A stretch of 64,000 nt of DNA from Bacteroidetes bacterium GWC2_46_850 (GCA_001768325.1 MENQ01000027.1:62001-126000); one strand, 5' to 3'. Counted from the stretch's first letter, positions 1-11,409 are shown. Numbers and translations: made by a program. The notes: generated from the letters alone by a model not told the origin.

Positions 1-858
1 TTTGCCGGTGCTGCCGCAGGCGAATATTTCCGCGACACGGGCCGACATGCACTCGTGGTGTATGATGACCTCTCCAAGCAGGCCGTGGCCTACCGTGAGG
101 TCTCGCTCATTCTGAGACGACCCTCCGGTCGTGAAGCATATCCCGGTGACATCTTCTATCTGCATTCCAGACTGCTGGAGAGGGCTGCCAGCATCATCTC
201 ACAGGAGGAGGTGGCCATCAACATGAATGATCTTCCCGGGACACTGAAGGACAGAGTAAAGGGAGGAGGTTCACTTACTGCCCTTCCCATCATTGAAACA
301 CAGGCAGGCGATGTATCGGCTTACATCCCCACCAATGTGATATCCATCACCGATGGTCAGATATTTTTGGAAACCGATCTTTATAATAAGGGCATCCGTC
401 CAGCCATCAATGTGGGTATTTCCGTTTCCCGAGTCGGCGGAAACGCACAGGTAAAAGCAATGAAGAAAGTGGCAGGTACCTTAAAGATTGATCAGGCACA
501 ATATCAGGAGCTTGCTGCATTTGCCAAATTTGGTGGTGACATGGATCCGGTTACAGCCATGGCCATTGATAAGGGACGTAAAAATGAAGAACTACTCGTA
601 CAGCCGGTACATAGCCCCATGCGCATAGAACATCAGATTGCCATCCTCTACTGCGGTACGCATGGACTGCTCAGGGATGTGCCCCTGGAGAAAGTTCCCG
701 CATTTGAGAAGGAATTTCTCTCCATTCTGGATATCAGCCACCGCAGCGATGTGCTGGACCAGCTACAGCGGGGTGAAATAAATGAGGAGATCGCCACGAT
801 CATCGAAACAGTGGCGGCAGACACGGTGAGAACATTGAAAGAAGAAACAAATGGCTGA
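1..858 (+). CDS. atpA: F-type ATP synthase subunit alpha, 3' part (5' end truncated by window edge)
   Basis: Frame is open from base 1 ([63 protein letters not shown]...), classic AtpA sequence; followed by atpG. Confidence 0.97.
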   Translation, partial: FAGAAAGEYFRDTGRHALVVYDDLSKQAVAYREVSLILRRPSGREAYPGDIFYLHSRLLERAASIISQEEVAINMNDLPGTLKDRVKGGGSLTALPIIETQAGDVSAYIPTNVISITDGQIFLETDLYNKGIRPAINVGISVSRVGGNAQVKAMKKVAGTLKIDQAQYQELAAFAKFGGDMDPVTAMAIDKGRKNEELLVQPVHSPMRIEHQIAILYCGTHGLLRDVPLEKVPAFEKEFLSILDISHRSDVLDQLQRGEINEEIATIIETVAADTVRTLKEETNG

Positions 859-1720
859 ACTAAAAGAGATAAAGGGCAGACTTCAGTCGGTGCGATCCAC
901 TCAAAAGATTACATCGGCCATGATGATGGTATCCTCAGCCAAACTGCAGAAGGCCCAGCAGATCATCAAGGATCTCTACCCTTATGAACAAGAGTTGTAC
1001 CACCTGTTACAGCTTTTATTGAACCAGCAGGAAGAGTTTGTATCACCCTTTGTTCGTCAAAGACCCATAGAACATGTGGCCATCGTAGTTTTTTCATCTA
1101 ATTCGAGTCTGGCCGGCAGGTTCAACGACGATATCACCGATAAGTTGCAAGCTGTTGTTGCGTCATATCGCCACCTGGGAGATGAAAATGTACGCATCTA
1201 CCCCATCGGTGAGAAAGTAGCAAAGGCCACAAAAGACCTGGGGCTGAGACCGCAAGGCAACTTCACCGAGTTCAGCGAGAAGCCGGCCTACAAAAATACC
1301 CGGCCCATAGCTGATGAACTGACGAATATGTTCCTCGACAAAACCGTTGACCGGGTAGAACTGATTTACCACCATTTCCAAAGTAAGGGAACTCAGGTTG
1401 TAGTGCATGAGCCATACCTTCCGGTAAACCTGAAAAGTAAAAAAGGAAACATCACCACAGACGAGTATATCATTGAGCCCGACAGCGAGTCTATCCTGAA
1501 CCGGTTAATACCGAAAGTGCTCAGACTAAAACTTTATACGATTCACGTCGACTCGGTCACGTCGGAACATGCCGCACGCATGAGAGCCATGCAGATTGCC
1601 ACCGACAATGCCGACAACCTGATTGAGGATCTTAAGCTGGAATACAATAAACTACGGCAGGAATCCATCACCAATGAGTTGCTCGATATCATCGGGGGAT
1701 CTTTTGGCAGATCGGGTTAA
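851..1720 (+). CDS. atpG: F-type ATP synthase subunit gamma
   Basis: [36 protein letters not shown]; overlaps the atpA stop by 8 nt; C-terminal [38 protein letters not shown]. Confidence 0.97.
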   Translation: MAELKEIKGRLQSVRSTQKITSAMMMVSSAKLQKAQQIIKDLYPYEQELYHLLQLLLNQQEEFVSPFVRQRPIEHVAIVVFSSNSSLAGRFNDDITDKLQAVVASYRHLGDENVRIYPIGEKVAKATKDLGLRPQGNFTEFSEKPAYKNTRPIADELTNMFLDKTVDRVELIYHHFQSKGTQVVVHEPYLPVNLKSKKGNITTDEYIIEPDSESILNRLIPKVLRLKLYTIHVDSVTSEHAARMRAMQIATDNADNLIEDLKLEYNKLRQESITNELLDIIGGSFGRSG

Positions 1721-1747
1721 TCTATCAGCAAGCAAACAGACAATTCC

Positions 1748-2344
1748 CTACAAAATTTTATTTATTTTTTCTATGTAGTCAAGCAGTTCTTCTCTGCCCG
1801 CCCCCTTCTCCGAAGAGGTTACAAAGATGGGAGGCAGTTCTTCCCAAGTCTCTATCAGTTTATCCTTATAAACATTGATATTCATTTGCAGGCGTCCGGA
1901 ACCAAGCTTATCGGCTTTGGTGAAGACAATGCCAAAGGGCACCCCGCTCTCACCCAGCCATTCCATAAACTCCAGGTCTATCTGTTGCGGCTCGTGGCGT
2001 GAATCGACCAACACAAACAGGTTGGTCATCGCCTCCCGACCCAGGATGTAATCTTCAATTAGGGTGCGAAGCTTCTCTCTCCCCTCTTTTCCCCGCCGTG
2101 CATATCCATATCCGGGCAAGTCGACCAGATACCACTCGTTGTTGATCAGAAAATGATTGATCAGCAGCGTCTTCCCGGGTGTTGAAGAAGTCATGGCCAG
2201 GCCTTTCCTATTGGTTAACATGTTAATGAGCGACGATTTACCCACATTGGAGCGACCGATAAAGGCATATTCCGGCTTCCCGTCCTGCGGACATTTGAGG
2301 AAATCGGTATTGCTGATGATGAATTCTGCAGACTTAATAATCAT
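1748..2344 (-). CDS. engB: Ribosome biogenesis GTP-binding protein YihA/YsxC (EngB)
   Basis: [51 protein letters not shown] GTPase motifs; start taken as MIIKSAEF. Confidence 0.95.
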   Translation of the reverse strand: MIIKSAEFIISNTDFLKCPQDGKPEYAFIGRSNVGKSSLINMLTNRKGLAMTSSTPGKTLLINHFLINNEWYLVDLPGYGYARRGKEGREKLRTLIEDYILGREAMTNLFVLVDSRHEPQQIDLEFMEWLGESGVPFGIVFTKADKLGSGRLQMNINVYKDKLIETWEELPPIFVTSSEKGAGREELLDYIEKINKIL

Positions 2345-2355
2345 ATGTTTGGTTG

Positions 2356-3813
2356 TTAACGGCGCAGCCGAATAGCCCAAAGGCCAAGTCCTGTAATTAA
2401 TCCGTTCAGGAGCAGCAACTCATATCCTACCTGATATCCGAACCACTGCTTCATGCTCACCTCCGTCACAAAACACAATACAGGTGCGGCAATAGCCACC
2501 CATGGCACATATTTGTCCGTCGGTTTCACTTTGGTATAGAGTCCAAAAAAATAAAGTCCCAACAATGGCCCGTAAGTATAGGAAGCCAGCTTGTAGATGG
2601 CGTTGATGATGCTGTCGGACCCGATTGCTTCAATGAGCAGGATGATCAGCACAAAGACGGCACTGATGGCTACATGGACAATGCGGCGTGTACGAATGTC
2701 TTTCCGCTCCTCTTCTTTTGTTTGTGTGACAGCCTTCATGTGCAGAATATCCACGCAAAAGGAGGTGGTGAGCGCCGTCAGTGCCGAGTCGGCACTCGAG
2801 AAAGCAGCAGCCACGATGCCCACCACAAAAATACCCAGTACCAGCGGTCCCAGATGTTCACTGGCAATCATCGGAAGGATGTTATCGGATATCACTGGCT
2901 GTGTAATCGCGTTTTGCTCTGCGAAGATCAGCAGCAATACACCCAGACAAAGAAAAAGAAAGTTGATGGGTGCAAAGGCAAACCCGTAGGATACCACGTT
3001 CTTTTGTGCATCTTTCAGGGTGCGTATGGTGAGGTTTTTCTGCATCTGATCCTGATCCAGGCCGGTCATCACGATCGTGATAAACATACCGCTGAAGAAC
3101 TGTTTAAAAAAGTTTTGCGTCGATGCCCAGTCGTCAAACACGAAGATTCGGGAGTGGGGACTCTCGCCGATGGCCTTCACCACACCTCCGAAATCGAGAT
3201 TGAGTCGCTGGGCCAACTGCCACACGATGAGGATGAGTGCCGCAATGAAAAAAATGGTTTGCAGCCAGTCGGTCCAGATGATCGTCTTGATGCCGCTCTT
3301 GTAACTGTATAACCAGATAATCAGGATGATCCCGATCACGGTCACCACAAAGGGTATACCCCAGGCATCAAACACCAGCGTTTGCAGGATAAAGGCAACC
3401 AAGTAAAGTCTCGCAGCCGCGCCCACAATTTTGGAGAGCAGGAAAAACCAGGCTCCTGTCTTGTAGGATTTCGAGCCGTACCGCTGATCGAGATAACCAT
3501 ATATGGTGGTCAGATTCAATCGGTAGTAGAGCGGCAGCAGCACGTAGGCAATGACCAGATATCCGAAGAAAAAGCCAAACACCATCTGCATGTAAGTCAT
3601 GTCGAGGTTTCTCACCATGCCCGGTACCGAAACAAAGGTCACCCCCGAGATGGAGGTCCCGATCATGGCCACTGCCACCACGTACCATTTGGAGGATTTG
3701 TTGGCACGGAAGAAAGCATCGTTGCCCGATCCTTTCCGGCTGGTGAGGTAAGAAATAAGCATCAAGGCAGCGAAGTAAACTGCAATGATAATCAGGATGA
3801 ATGCCGACTGCAT
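2356..3813 (-). CDS. Sodium:solute symporter (SSS family)
   Basis: Multi-TM protein with SSS-type sequence ([44 protein letters not shown]). Confidence 0.92.
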   Translation of the reverse strand: MQSAFILIIIAVYFAALMLISYLTSRKGSGNDAFFRANKSSKWYVVAVAMIGTSISGVTFVSVPGMVRNLDMTYMQMVFGFFFGYLVIAYVLLPLYYRLNLTTIYGYLDQRYGSKSYKTGAWFFLLSKIVGAAARLYLVAFILQTLVFDAWGIPFVVTVIGIILIIWLYSYKSGIKTIIWTDWLQTIFFIAALILIVWQLAQRLNLDFGGVVKAIGESPHSRIFVFDDWASTQNFFKQFFSGMFITIVMTGLDQDQMQKNLTIRTLKDAQKNVVSYGFAFAPINFLFLCLGVLLLIFAEQNAITQPVISDNILPMIASEHLGPLVLGIFVVGIVAAAFSSADSALTALTTSFCVDILHMKAVTQTKEEERKDIRTRRIVHVAISAVFVLIILLIEAIGSDSIINAIYKLASYTYGPLLGLYFFGLYTKVKPTDKYVPWVAIAAPVLCFVTEVSMKQWFGYQVGYELLLLNGLITGLGLWAIRLRR

Positions 3814-3985
3814 ATATTGAGATTGGGATAATTATTAACCGGTGTGGCGTGAATCATCCGGTTTATTTTTTAACTTTCACTGCAAAAGTAATTAACAACG
3901 GTCAAAAGGGCAAATAAAAAGGGTTAAAACAAAATGAGGTTCCGGTTGTTTATCAAGATAAACAGATATCCATATTATCAGTGAC

Positions 3986-4942
3986 ATGGCAAAAGAAAAA
4001 GTGTGCCTTATTATCAATCCTGTTTCCGGTACGGAATCAAAGAAAAACATTCCCGAAGACGTAGCGGCAGCCTTCGATCAGAAGAAGGTGGATCTGATGA
4101 TCCGTGTCACCGGTTACCCCGAACATGCCACTGAAATTGCCCGCAAGGCGGCCAAAAGGAAATACCGCTACGTGATTGCTGCGGGCGGTGATGGCACCGT
4201 GAACGAGGTGGCCAGAGCCCTGGTCAACACCAGCACCACGCTTGGCATTTTACCACTCGGCTCAGGCAACGGGCTTGCTCGTGATCTCGGCATCCCGATG
4301 GATGCAGAAAAAGCGCTCGGCATCATCCTCCGCGGAAATACGCGTACCATTGATTATGGGATTGCCAATGATCATATTTTTTTCTGTACCTGCGGCTTCG
4401 GCTTCGACGCCTTTGTGAGCGATCGGTTTGCTGAGGATAAAAAAAGAGGCCCCCTGGGTTATGTACGCAATGTATTGGAGAGCGTGGTCGACTTCCGGGC
4501 AGAGGAGTATGAGATCACCTCCGACGAAGGAATTATCAGGGAGAAGGCCTTTATTCTTACCTGTGCCAATGCGTCGCAATATGGGAATGATGCATTTATC
4601 GCACCCGGAGCAAGCATGGACGACGGCAAGATGAATGTCTCCATCCTGAAACCCCTGAATGCGTTGGAGATACCACAGACCACAATCCAGCTCTTTACGA
4701 AGAACATCGATAAAAACAGCAAGATGATCTCCCTGCTCACCCGCAACCTCCACATTAAACGTGCCCGTCCCGGGGTGATGCACATCGATGGCGACCCGGT
4801 GAAAACAGACACCGAGATCACCGTACGCATGATTCACAAAGGGCTGAATGTGCTGGCTCCTTCCCTCTCCGATTTGGTGGAACGAAAAAGGAAGGAAAAT
4901 GAAAATGTATTCAGCGCCCTTACCCGCTGGTTCAACGAATAA
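3986..4942 (+). CDS. Diacylglycerol kinase / YegS-like lipid kinase family protein
   Basis: INPVSGTESKKN, AAGGDGTVNEVARALV, GILPLGSGNGLARDLGIP motifs of the DAGK catalytic domain. Confidence 0.93.
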   Translation: MAKEKVCLIINPVSGTESKKNIPEDVAAAFDQKKVDLMIRVTGYPEHATEIARKAAKRKYRYVIAAGGDGTVNEVARALVNTSTTLGILPLGSGNGLARDLGIPMDAEKALGIILRGNTRTIDYGIANDHIFFCTCGFGFDAFVSDRFAEDKKRGPLGYVRNVLESVVDFRAEEYEITSDEGIIREKAFILTCANASQYGNDAFIAPGASMDDGKMNVSILKPLNALEIPQTTIQLFTKNIDKNSKMISLLTRNLHIKRARPGVMHIDGDPVKTDTEITVRMIHKGLNVLAPSLSDLVERKRKENENVFSALTRWFNE

Positions 4943-7057
4943 TTATCTTTTCTTCCAGATGGTCACCTGCAGCATCTGCTGCGCGGTGTGTCGGGAAGAC
5001 TTTTTCTGAAGTCGTTTTATTTCCAGCGGATCTGCCTGCAGGCTAAAGTGAATCTCCAGTATTTTAGTGATTCCTTCGAGTGAGGTGACAGGCTCACCAT
5101 CCTGTTTGAAGCCGCCCGGCCACTTATCGCGTTTCGTTTTGATAGGATTCCAGTCATAGTCGGACGCCAGCAATAACAAACCACCGTCGTTCAGCCGCGT
5201 ATGTATCTGCGAGAGAAACAGTCCGGGGTCACTCAGTTCTTCCAGCAACGCGGGCACCACAATCAGGTCGTATCCAGCATAGTTGGGTTTCAGGTTCATA
5301 GCATCGGCCTGCATGAACGATATCCTTTTTTTTGCATCTGTAAGACCGAAATCATCAAGCACCACATCACGATAAAATACCAACTCACCCTCATCTTTCA
5401 TGGTGTAACGCATGTATCCCTGTTCCTGCAGTTGAATAGGTATCCGTATCATGCGCGCTGTGAAGTCGAGTGCAGTCACATCCGTGAATGTGCGGGACAG
5501 CTCGAAAGCCAGTCGCCCCGTGTCGGCATTCAGATCCAGTATTCGTTTGTCGCTCTTACCCCGCAACAGGTTGTGAATGATATCAGCCAGTTGCAGGGGA
5601 AGGGTGCGTTCCTTCGTGAATGCATCTCCCCAGTGTTCTTCGCAGGAGCGTGTCACCTCTTCATCCGTTTCGTAGTCGGCATGCTGAATCTTCAATGGTG
5701 CATCGGACTGGATATAGCGAAATCCGGCATGCTGGTAAAAGTGTCTGCGAAACGCATAGCGTGAGTGAATGGTGGCCTCGTTTCCGGTCGATATCCAGGA
5801 GCCGCCTTTAATCAGATTGTGCTTCCCGTCAAAAGTGGGAGTCGAAAAATCGTCGTACATCGGGTGTACCCTGAAGCCAGGGTATCCTGTGATGGGCGTC
5901 TCGGTCCACTGCCACACGTTACCCACCACGTCGAAGAAAGGTCCCTGTGCGAACCGGTCTACCGGACAGGGCGACGTAAAATATTCCAGGTTGATGTTTC
6001 CCGGGGCCTGTTCCCAGTCGGTCACATCGCTCAGCGCTGCCTTCTGGTGCAGCCGGTACCATTCTGCCTCGGTGGGCAGCCGGTAAGTCTTTCCTGTTTT
6101 GGCACTCTTCCAGTTACAGAACGCCTTTGCCTCCAGGTAGTTTACCTCCACCGGCCAGTTCCAGGGCATCTCTATCTCTTCGGCCACCAATCGCAGGCGA
6201 TATCCTTTCTCGTCTTTCCGCCAGAAGAGAGGCATGACTGCCTGCTTAAAGTTTCGCCAGTTCCATCCTTCTTCCGTCCAGTATTGCTGCGACTGATAAC
6301 CCCTGTCCTCCACGAATGCCAGATATTCACCGTTGGAAGTGAGATATTTTGCTGCCACAAAGCCGGATACCTCCTCCTCATAACTGCCATATTCGTTGTC
6401 CCAGCCATATAGTGGATGATCGGAAGGTTTGCCCAGCCTGATGGTGGCACCCTCGACCGGAATCAGGGTGTTCTCCGGTGCACTACCCATATCAGGGCAA
6501 CGTTTGCCAAACAGGCCCGGCCTCAACAATTCAAGTGGTAGCTGTCGGATCAGTACCGACGAGGTCTCAAGATGGATCCGTTCATGCTCGATCCCCATCA
6601 TGATCATCCAGAAAGGACTGTCCCACCCGATGGGTAATTCAGGCGGTGTATTGTCTATCACCTGCAGGATGATTTTCTTTGCTTCATCGCGATAGGCACG
6701 CACCTCCGACACCGGTGGCCAGTCGTAATGATTGTTATCCAGATCATCCCAGCTCATCTCATCCACGCCAATGGCAAAGGTGGACTCGAACTTAGGATTA
6801 ATCCGCCTGTCAATAATCCGGGCCAGGTAAAGCTTGTTAATAAAAAAAACGGCGGTATGACCCAGATAAAAGAGGATGATGTGGCGTAACGGATCGCCCC
6901 GGTGGTAAAAGACCTCATCCGATTTCAGCTGAGTGTATAGCAACTCATCTATGACCCAGGTTTTCAGGAAATAGTTCCGTATTTCCTGCTTTTTTTGTTC
7001 GGGTTTTCCCGAGTGCAAATCGATTGTTTTAGCAATTAAATCGTTCATGTTAAACAT
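4943..7057 (-). CDS. ovoA: 5-histidylcysteine sulfoxide synthase / putative 4-mercaptohistidine N1-methyltransferase (OvoA-like)
   Basis: Three-part architecture: DinB-like N-terminus with HERIHLE, FGE-sulfatase domain (GGSWISTGNEATIHSRYAFRRHFYQHAGFRYI), C-terminal SAM-methyltransferase-like domain. Confidence 0.88.
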   Translation of the reverse strand: MFNMNDLIAKTIDLHSGKPEQKKQEIRNYFLKTWVIDELLYTQLKSDEVFYHRGDPLRHIILFYLGHTAVFFINKLYLARIIDRRINPKFESTFAIGVDEMSWDDLDNNHYDWPPVSEVRAYRDEAKKIILQVIDNTPPELPIGWDSPFWMIMMGIEHERIHLETSSVLIRQLPLELLRPGLFGKRCPDMGSAPENTLIPVEGATIRLGKPSDHPLYGWDNEYGSYEEEVSGFVAAKYLTSNGEYLAFVEDRGYQSQQYWTEEGWNWRNFKQAVMPLFWRKDEKGYRLRLVAEEIEMPWNWPVEVNYLEAKAFCNWKSAKTGKTYRLPTEAEWYRLHQKAALSDVTDWEQAPGNINLEYFTSPCPVDRFAQGPFFDVVGNVWQWTETPITGYPGFRVHPMYDDFSTPTFDGKHNLIKGGSWISTGNEATIHSRYAFRRHFYQHAGFRYIQSDAPLKIQHADYETDEEVTRSCEEHWGDAFTKERTLPLQLADIIHNLLRGKSDKRILDLNADTGRLAFELSRTFTDVTALDFTARMIRIPIQLQEQGYMRYTMKDEGELVFYRDVVLDDFGLTDAKKRISFMQADAMNLKPNYAGYDLIVVPALLEELSDPGLFLSQIHTRLNDGGLLLLASDYDWNPIKTKRDKWPGGFKQDGEPVTSLEGITKILEIHFSLQADPLEIKRLQKKSSRHTAQQMLQVTIWKKR

Positions 7058-7108
7058 AATAAATTAAGTTGATAGTTGAATAGTGAAAACCACGGGGCCA
7101 CATCCCAT

Positions 7109-7675
7109 TTAGACCGGAGGGGAAATAGACAGATGTTTGTGCAAATAGATCTTCTTCATCTCAAATGATTCACCGGAGACATGTTTCTTTGTTTGCGTGA
7201 TGGTCGCCACAGGGTGAAAGCCCAGTTTATTGTAGAGCAACAGGGCGGGTTTATTCTCTTCCCACACGCGGATCACTGCATCGGTATGGGTCTCTGCTGC
7301 CCGGGAAAGCAGTTCGCCGATCAGTGCCGTACCAACGCCCCGGCCACGCAGGTCGGCATGCACCATCAGCTCGGCAATGTAGAGGGTGGTATCAATCGGT
7401 AGATTGGGCATCTCAAGGGCAGGGAAATCCCCGTCGTACCGCAGCGGCAGTCCAAGCACCACACCGACAAGTCGGTCGCCTGTAAAAGCCATGACCCCCA
7501 TGCCTCTTTGCACCAGCTCATTGAGTCTACTTTCTGCTTGTTGCGGATCGATATACTGCGCCTGTTCACCGGTGGTGAAGGCATGAAGATAGAGATAAAA
7601 AATCTGGGAACGAAACTTCGGATAATTGAATTCGTTCAGTGCATAGAGTCGCGTGGGATCCATCGTTTCGTTCAT
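7109..7675 (-). CDS. GNAT family N-acetyltransferase
   Basis: YIAELMVHADLRGRGVGTALIGELLSRA acetyl-CoA binding motif; start chosen at MNETMDPTRL because the longer ORF overlaps the upstream gene. Confidence 0.88.
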   Translation of the reverse strand: MNETMDPTRLYALNEFNYPKFRSQIFYLYLHAFTTGEQAQYIDPQQAESRLNELVQRGMGVMAFTGDRLVGVVLGLPLRYDGDFPALEMPNLPIDTTLYIAELMVHADLRGRGVGTALIGELLSRAAETHTDAVIRVWEENKPALLLYNKLGFHPVATITQTKKHVSGESFEMKKIYLHKHLSISPPV

Positions 7676-7715
7676 CACTGTTTTTAATGGATGAACAAAT
7701 AAAGTAGAAGGATGT

Positions 7716-9479
7716 TCACCACCCTCCCACGCTTCCGCCACCACCACCCATGCCGGAGAAGCCGCCACCGAAAGAGCCGCTGCTCCAATTGCCGCCACCC
7801 GACGAGGTTTGCTGTGGCGGTGTGGCAGCATGGCTTACCGTATTGGATAGGGTGCTGTTGAGCACATGGGCAAGCATGGCGGCTCTCATATAGGATCCGG
7901 TATACCACACCGGTTGATATGGCTCGGGCTGTAGTGTTGAGGAGAGAAAATCTTTCTCGAACTTCTCACCCCACACTTTCTCCATATCAAGTGCGATGGC
8001 ATAAGGAAGGAGTTGTTCAAACAGTGCGGGTGTTACTGTCGGAGGATTGAAAAACTGTAACCTCTTCTCCTCTGCCACATCAATGTACATCTTCAATCCC
8101 TCTATGGAAGAACGGTAATGAAGCTTGCGTTCCCCGGGCCGCACAATCAACCAGCCATAAACCAGATAGCTGACAATCAGCAGGGGGAGGGTCACATAGA
8201 GGGCCGTTTTGTTTGGTTGAAACCGAAACAGATCCTCTTTCACAAACCAGATCAGAATGAAAATATAGAGTATCATCATCAACCAGGGGAGTAAATGAAA
8301 CTTCAGGTTCTGTCCCTCGCTCAGTACCGACCTGAATTGACGGTTCATGCTCTTGCGGTAGTCGCTCATCATATCGGCAATCGAAGCATCATACTTGCCG
8401 TCGAGCGTGATCCTGTCGCTGCCGGTAAAGAGGCTGCTCATCACAATGGACTCTTCCGGCGGAAGTGTGCTGTCACCCTCCTGCAGTTTGATAAGGGCGT
8501 AGCGCCTGTCGCGGCGCATGCCAAACAGTCCCGTCTTCTCCATCACCTCTTCAATGCGGATATATCCTTTGACCGACAGGTTTACGATGGAGGCAGTGAT
8601 AAGGTCATCGAGAAAATGGCCTTTGTGAAGCATTCCCACGGCAGCCGGCGATAGTCCGTCGGGAGGAGAGAACTGGGGAATAACCACCGGCTTGGGTGGG
8701 TCAACACCATACTTGCGCCAGGTAAAAACAAAATAAAACAGCAACAGCCCCATCCACAGGATACTGATGAGAGCCAGCCCGTTGCGGTGAAACCAGGTCA
8801 GTTTGCGCGGTTGGGGAGCAGCAGGTTGTGTGACCACACCTTTGGTGAAACCAACCGAGAGAGTCAGCATCTCACCGGGCGGCAACTGAGCGGCACCCGT
8901 GAAGAGCGACCCGTCTTCTCTGCTTTCAGAGAGACAGTTGCTTTCGGTAGATCCGTAAGCTCCGGTATAGCAACGATGACTGAGTATGTCTGCTCCAGCC
9001 GGCAACCGGACGACTGCGCTGACCGAATCGATGGTTTTGTCGGATACGCCGTTCACATTCCAGCTCAACTCATCGTAATCTTCAAAGAATCCCACCTGTC
9101 CTTCTGTCTTGTACAGCAGATCGTAGGTATAATAACCGGGGTCCAGAAACTTCTCCTTTTCCCCCACATAGATGACCAGGTTGTCGTTTTCCTTCTCGGT
9201 GAAAAAGTTTACCGGATGTCCCTCCAGGAGTACCTCCTGCACATGATAGGATATTTTTATGCGGTTGTCATCCCGATCGCGGCGGCTAAGCGGCAACGCA
9301 CGGGTGATTCCCCGCTTGTAGATCTCTCCGGCTGCGTAGATGCGGATCTGTTCACGCACGGTTGTGATGCCCGTCGTATCCAGACTGACGTCGGCATGAA
9401 ACGAAATCATCCTCTCCTCCTGCGCCGTAAGCGACAGCACAGAGAAGATCAAAAGCAGAAGAATAGTAACGGGGCGCAT
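7716..9479 (-). CDS. DUF2207 domain-containing membrane protein with Gly-rich C-terminus
   Basis: Signal peptide, extracytoplasmic domain, TM segments, tail SSGGGNWSSGSFGGGFSGMGGGGGSVGGW; directly follows LemA gene. Confidence 0.85.
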   Translation of the reverse strand: MRPVTILLLLIFSVLSLTAQEERMISFHADVSLDTTGITTVREQIRIYAAGEIYKRGITRALPLSRRDRDDNRIKISYHVQEVLLEGHPVNFFTEKENDNLVIYVGEKEKFLDPGYYTYDLLYKTEGQVGFFEDYDELSWNVNGVSDKTIDSVSAVVRLPAGADILSHRCYTGAYGSTESNCLSESREDGSLFTGAAQLPPGEMLTLSVGFTKGVVTQPAAPQPRKLTWFHRNGLALISILWMGLLLFYFVFTWRKYGVDPPKPVVIPQFSPPDGLSPAAVGMLHKGHFLDDLITASIVNLSVKGYIRIEEVMEKTGLFGMRRDRRYALIKLQEGDSTLPPEESIVMSSLFTGSDRITLDGKYDASIADMMSDYRKSMNRQFRSVLSEGQNLKFHLLPWLMMILYIFILIWFVKEDLFRFQPNKTALYVTLPLLIVSYLVYGWLIVRPGERKLHYRSSIEGLKMYIDVAEEKRLQFFNPPTVTPALFEQLLPYAIALDMEKVWGEKFEKDFLSSTLQPEPYQPVWYTGSYMRAAMLAHVLNSTLSNTVSHAATPPQQTSSGGGNWSSGSFGGGFSGMGGGGGSVGGW

Positions 9480-10036
9480 CAGAATGTTACCCGGGGCACC
9501 TCTTTTTCGGCTTCATTCTCGAGCTCAAAGAAGAGAGATTTGGTGAACTGAAACATGTTGGCAACGATGTTGCTCGGGAAGGTATCGACCACGATATTCT
9601 TTTCACGCACTGCCCCATTATAGTATCTACGCGATTTTTCAATGTCGGACTCAATCACGCTCAGCTGATCCTGTAGCTGCAGGAAGTTCTGGTTGGCTTT
9701 CAGCTCGGGATACTGCTCCGCCACGGCGAGCAGCCTGATCAGTGCATTGTTGAGGTTGTTCTCGGCTGCTTCCTGCGACTTCACGTCGGTAGCCTGCATG
9801 GCGCTGGCCCGTGCTTTTGTGACGCTGTCGAATGTCTCGCGCTCATGTGTGGCATAACCCTTTACCGTCTCCACCAGATTGGGGATGAGGTCGTGTCTTT
9901 TTTTCAGCTGCACATTGATGCCGCTCCAGGCCTCCTCCACCAGGGTACGCAACCGCACCAGCCTGTTATATATAGAAACACCATAAAGAAGCACCAGCAC
10001 GATCAGCGCAATCAGGATAAGTAGTGTGATTCCCAT
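9479..10036 (-). CDS. lemA: LemA family protein
   Basis: YNRLVRLRTLVEEAWSGINVQLKKRHDLIPNLVETVKGYATHERETFDSVTKARA... typical LemA. Confidence 0.95.
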   Translation of the reverse strand: MGITLLILIALIVLVLLYGVSIYNRLVRLRTLVEEAWSGINVQLKKRHDLIPNLVETVKGYATHERETFDSVTKARASAMQATDVKSQEAAENNLNNALIRLLAVAEQYPELKANQNFLQLQDQLSVIESDIEKSRRYYNGAVREKNIVVDTFPSNIVANMFQFTKSLFFELENEAEKEVPRVTF

Positions 10037-10248
10037 AAATTTACATTTTAATGGTTTGATATTTGTAAACACATAAATAGTTGCTAAAGGTACAATATTT
10101 TTATAATTTTACTGCATCGCCTTACAAATTTTCATTTCATCTTTTTTAACTGAACAACCCAACCCCTAAAAACGTTTGATAAAGATGGGAAAACCTTCCC
10201 TGGCAAATTAATAACACAACATAAAACAAATAAATAAAAGAACCGAAC

Positions 10249-11409
10249 ATGAAGAATTTCATTTTTCAGAACCCGACCAAGCTTGTATTCGGGAAAGGAG
10301 AGATAGCAAGACTGCCGGAACTGCTACCCGATAATGTGAACCTGATGGTCACCTTAGGAGGGGGCAGTGTCACCCGCAACGGGGTATACGACCAGGTAAA
10401 AGCAGCACTCGGCGGGCGTCGTTACATTGAATTCTGGGGCATTGAGCCCAACCCGCGCGTGGAGACGTTGCGCAGAGCCATTCAGTTGGGTAAAGAAAAT
10501 CAGATTAACTACCTGCTGGCAGTGGGTGGCGGCTCGGTGCTCGACGGCACCAAGCTTATTGCGGCAGGCATTGCTGCCGATGAAGATGCGTGGGATATTG
10601 TGTTAAAGGGTGTTGCGGGAGACCAGATTCCCTTTGCATCGGTGATGACGGTGCCGGCCACCGGCTCGGAGATGAATGGCGCCGCCGTAATCACCAGGGA
10701 AGAGACGAAAGAGAAATATGGATTTGGCGGCGATTATCCCCGTTTCTCCATCCTCGATCCACAGGTAACCTACTCCCTTTCGGAGCACCAGATTGCCTGT
10801 GGCCTAGCCGATGCATACACCCATGTGCTGGAACAGTATATGACGACACCGGGACAGTCGCGCATCATGGACCGTTGGGCAGAGGGAGTAATGTTATCGA
10901 TCACAGAGATTGCGCCAAAGATAAAAGACAACCCGCTGGATTATGACCTGATGGCCGACTATATGTTGGCTGCCACACTGGCGCTGAACGATTTCATCCG
11001 CATGGGCATCACCCAGGACTGGACCACGCACCAGATCGGACATGAGCTGACAGCCCTCCACGGCACGACACACGGACATTCGCTGGCCATTGTCATGCCC
11101 GGCCTGTTGCGTGTATTGAAAGATCAAAAGAAAGCCAAACTGCTGCAGTATGGTGAACGCATTTTCGGCATCACGGCTGGTTCCGATGAAGAGCGGGCAG
11201 ACAAAGCCATCGAGATGACTGAATCATTCTATCGGTCGCTCGGTCTGACCACCCGTCTGTCGGAGGAAGGCATCGGGGAAGAAACCATTGAAACCATTGC
11301 CAGCCGGTTCAACGAGCGGGGTGTTGCCTTCGGTGAAAACCACAATGTGACCGGTGACGTGGCAAGGGAGATTTTGGAAAGCTGCTTGCTCTCCTCCGGG
11401 CATATTTGA
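10249..11409 (+). CDS. Iron-containing alcohol dehydrogenase (YqhD/BdhA-like)
   Basis: NPTKLVFGKGEIARLPELLP, AVGGGSVLDGTKLIAAG, GITQDWTTHQIGHELTALHGTTHGHSLAIVMPG. Confidence 0.93.
   Translation: MKNFIFQNPTKLVFGKGEIARLPELLPDNVNLMVTLGGGSVTRNGVYDQVKAALGGRRYIEFWGIEPNPRVETLRRAIQLGKENQINYLLAVGGGSVLDGTKLIAAGIAADEDAWDIVLKGVAGDQIPFASVMTVPATGSEMNGAAVITREETKEKYGFGGDYPRFSILDPQVTYSLSEHQIACGLADAYTHVLEQYMTTPGQSRIMDRWAEGVMLSITEIAPKIKDNPLDYDLMADYMLAATLALNDFIRMGITQDWTTHQIGHELTALHGTTHGHSLAIVMPGLLRVLKDQKKAKLLQYGERIFGITAGSDEERADKAIEMTESFYRSLGLTTRLSEEGIGEETIETIASRFNERGVAFGENHNVTGDVAREILESCLLSSGHI

Noticed and set aside
2674-3312. 212-aa plus-strand ORF opposite the sodium:solute symporter
   Set aside because: Antisense to a clear coding gene, low-complexity random-like sequence, no recognisable domain; several similar shadow ORFs in this region.
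5765-6412. 215-aa plus-strand ORF opposite ovoA
   Set aside because: Antisense shadow ORF; the minus-strand protein is strongly recognisable.
7676-7831. N-terminal extension of the GNAT ORF
   Set aside because: Overlaps the 3' end of the DUF2207 gene in another frame; GNAT fold starts after MNETMDPTRL.
8787-9551. 254-aa plus-strand ORF opposite DUF2207/lemA
   Set aside because: Antisense shadow ORF crossing two convincing minus-strand genes.
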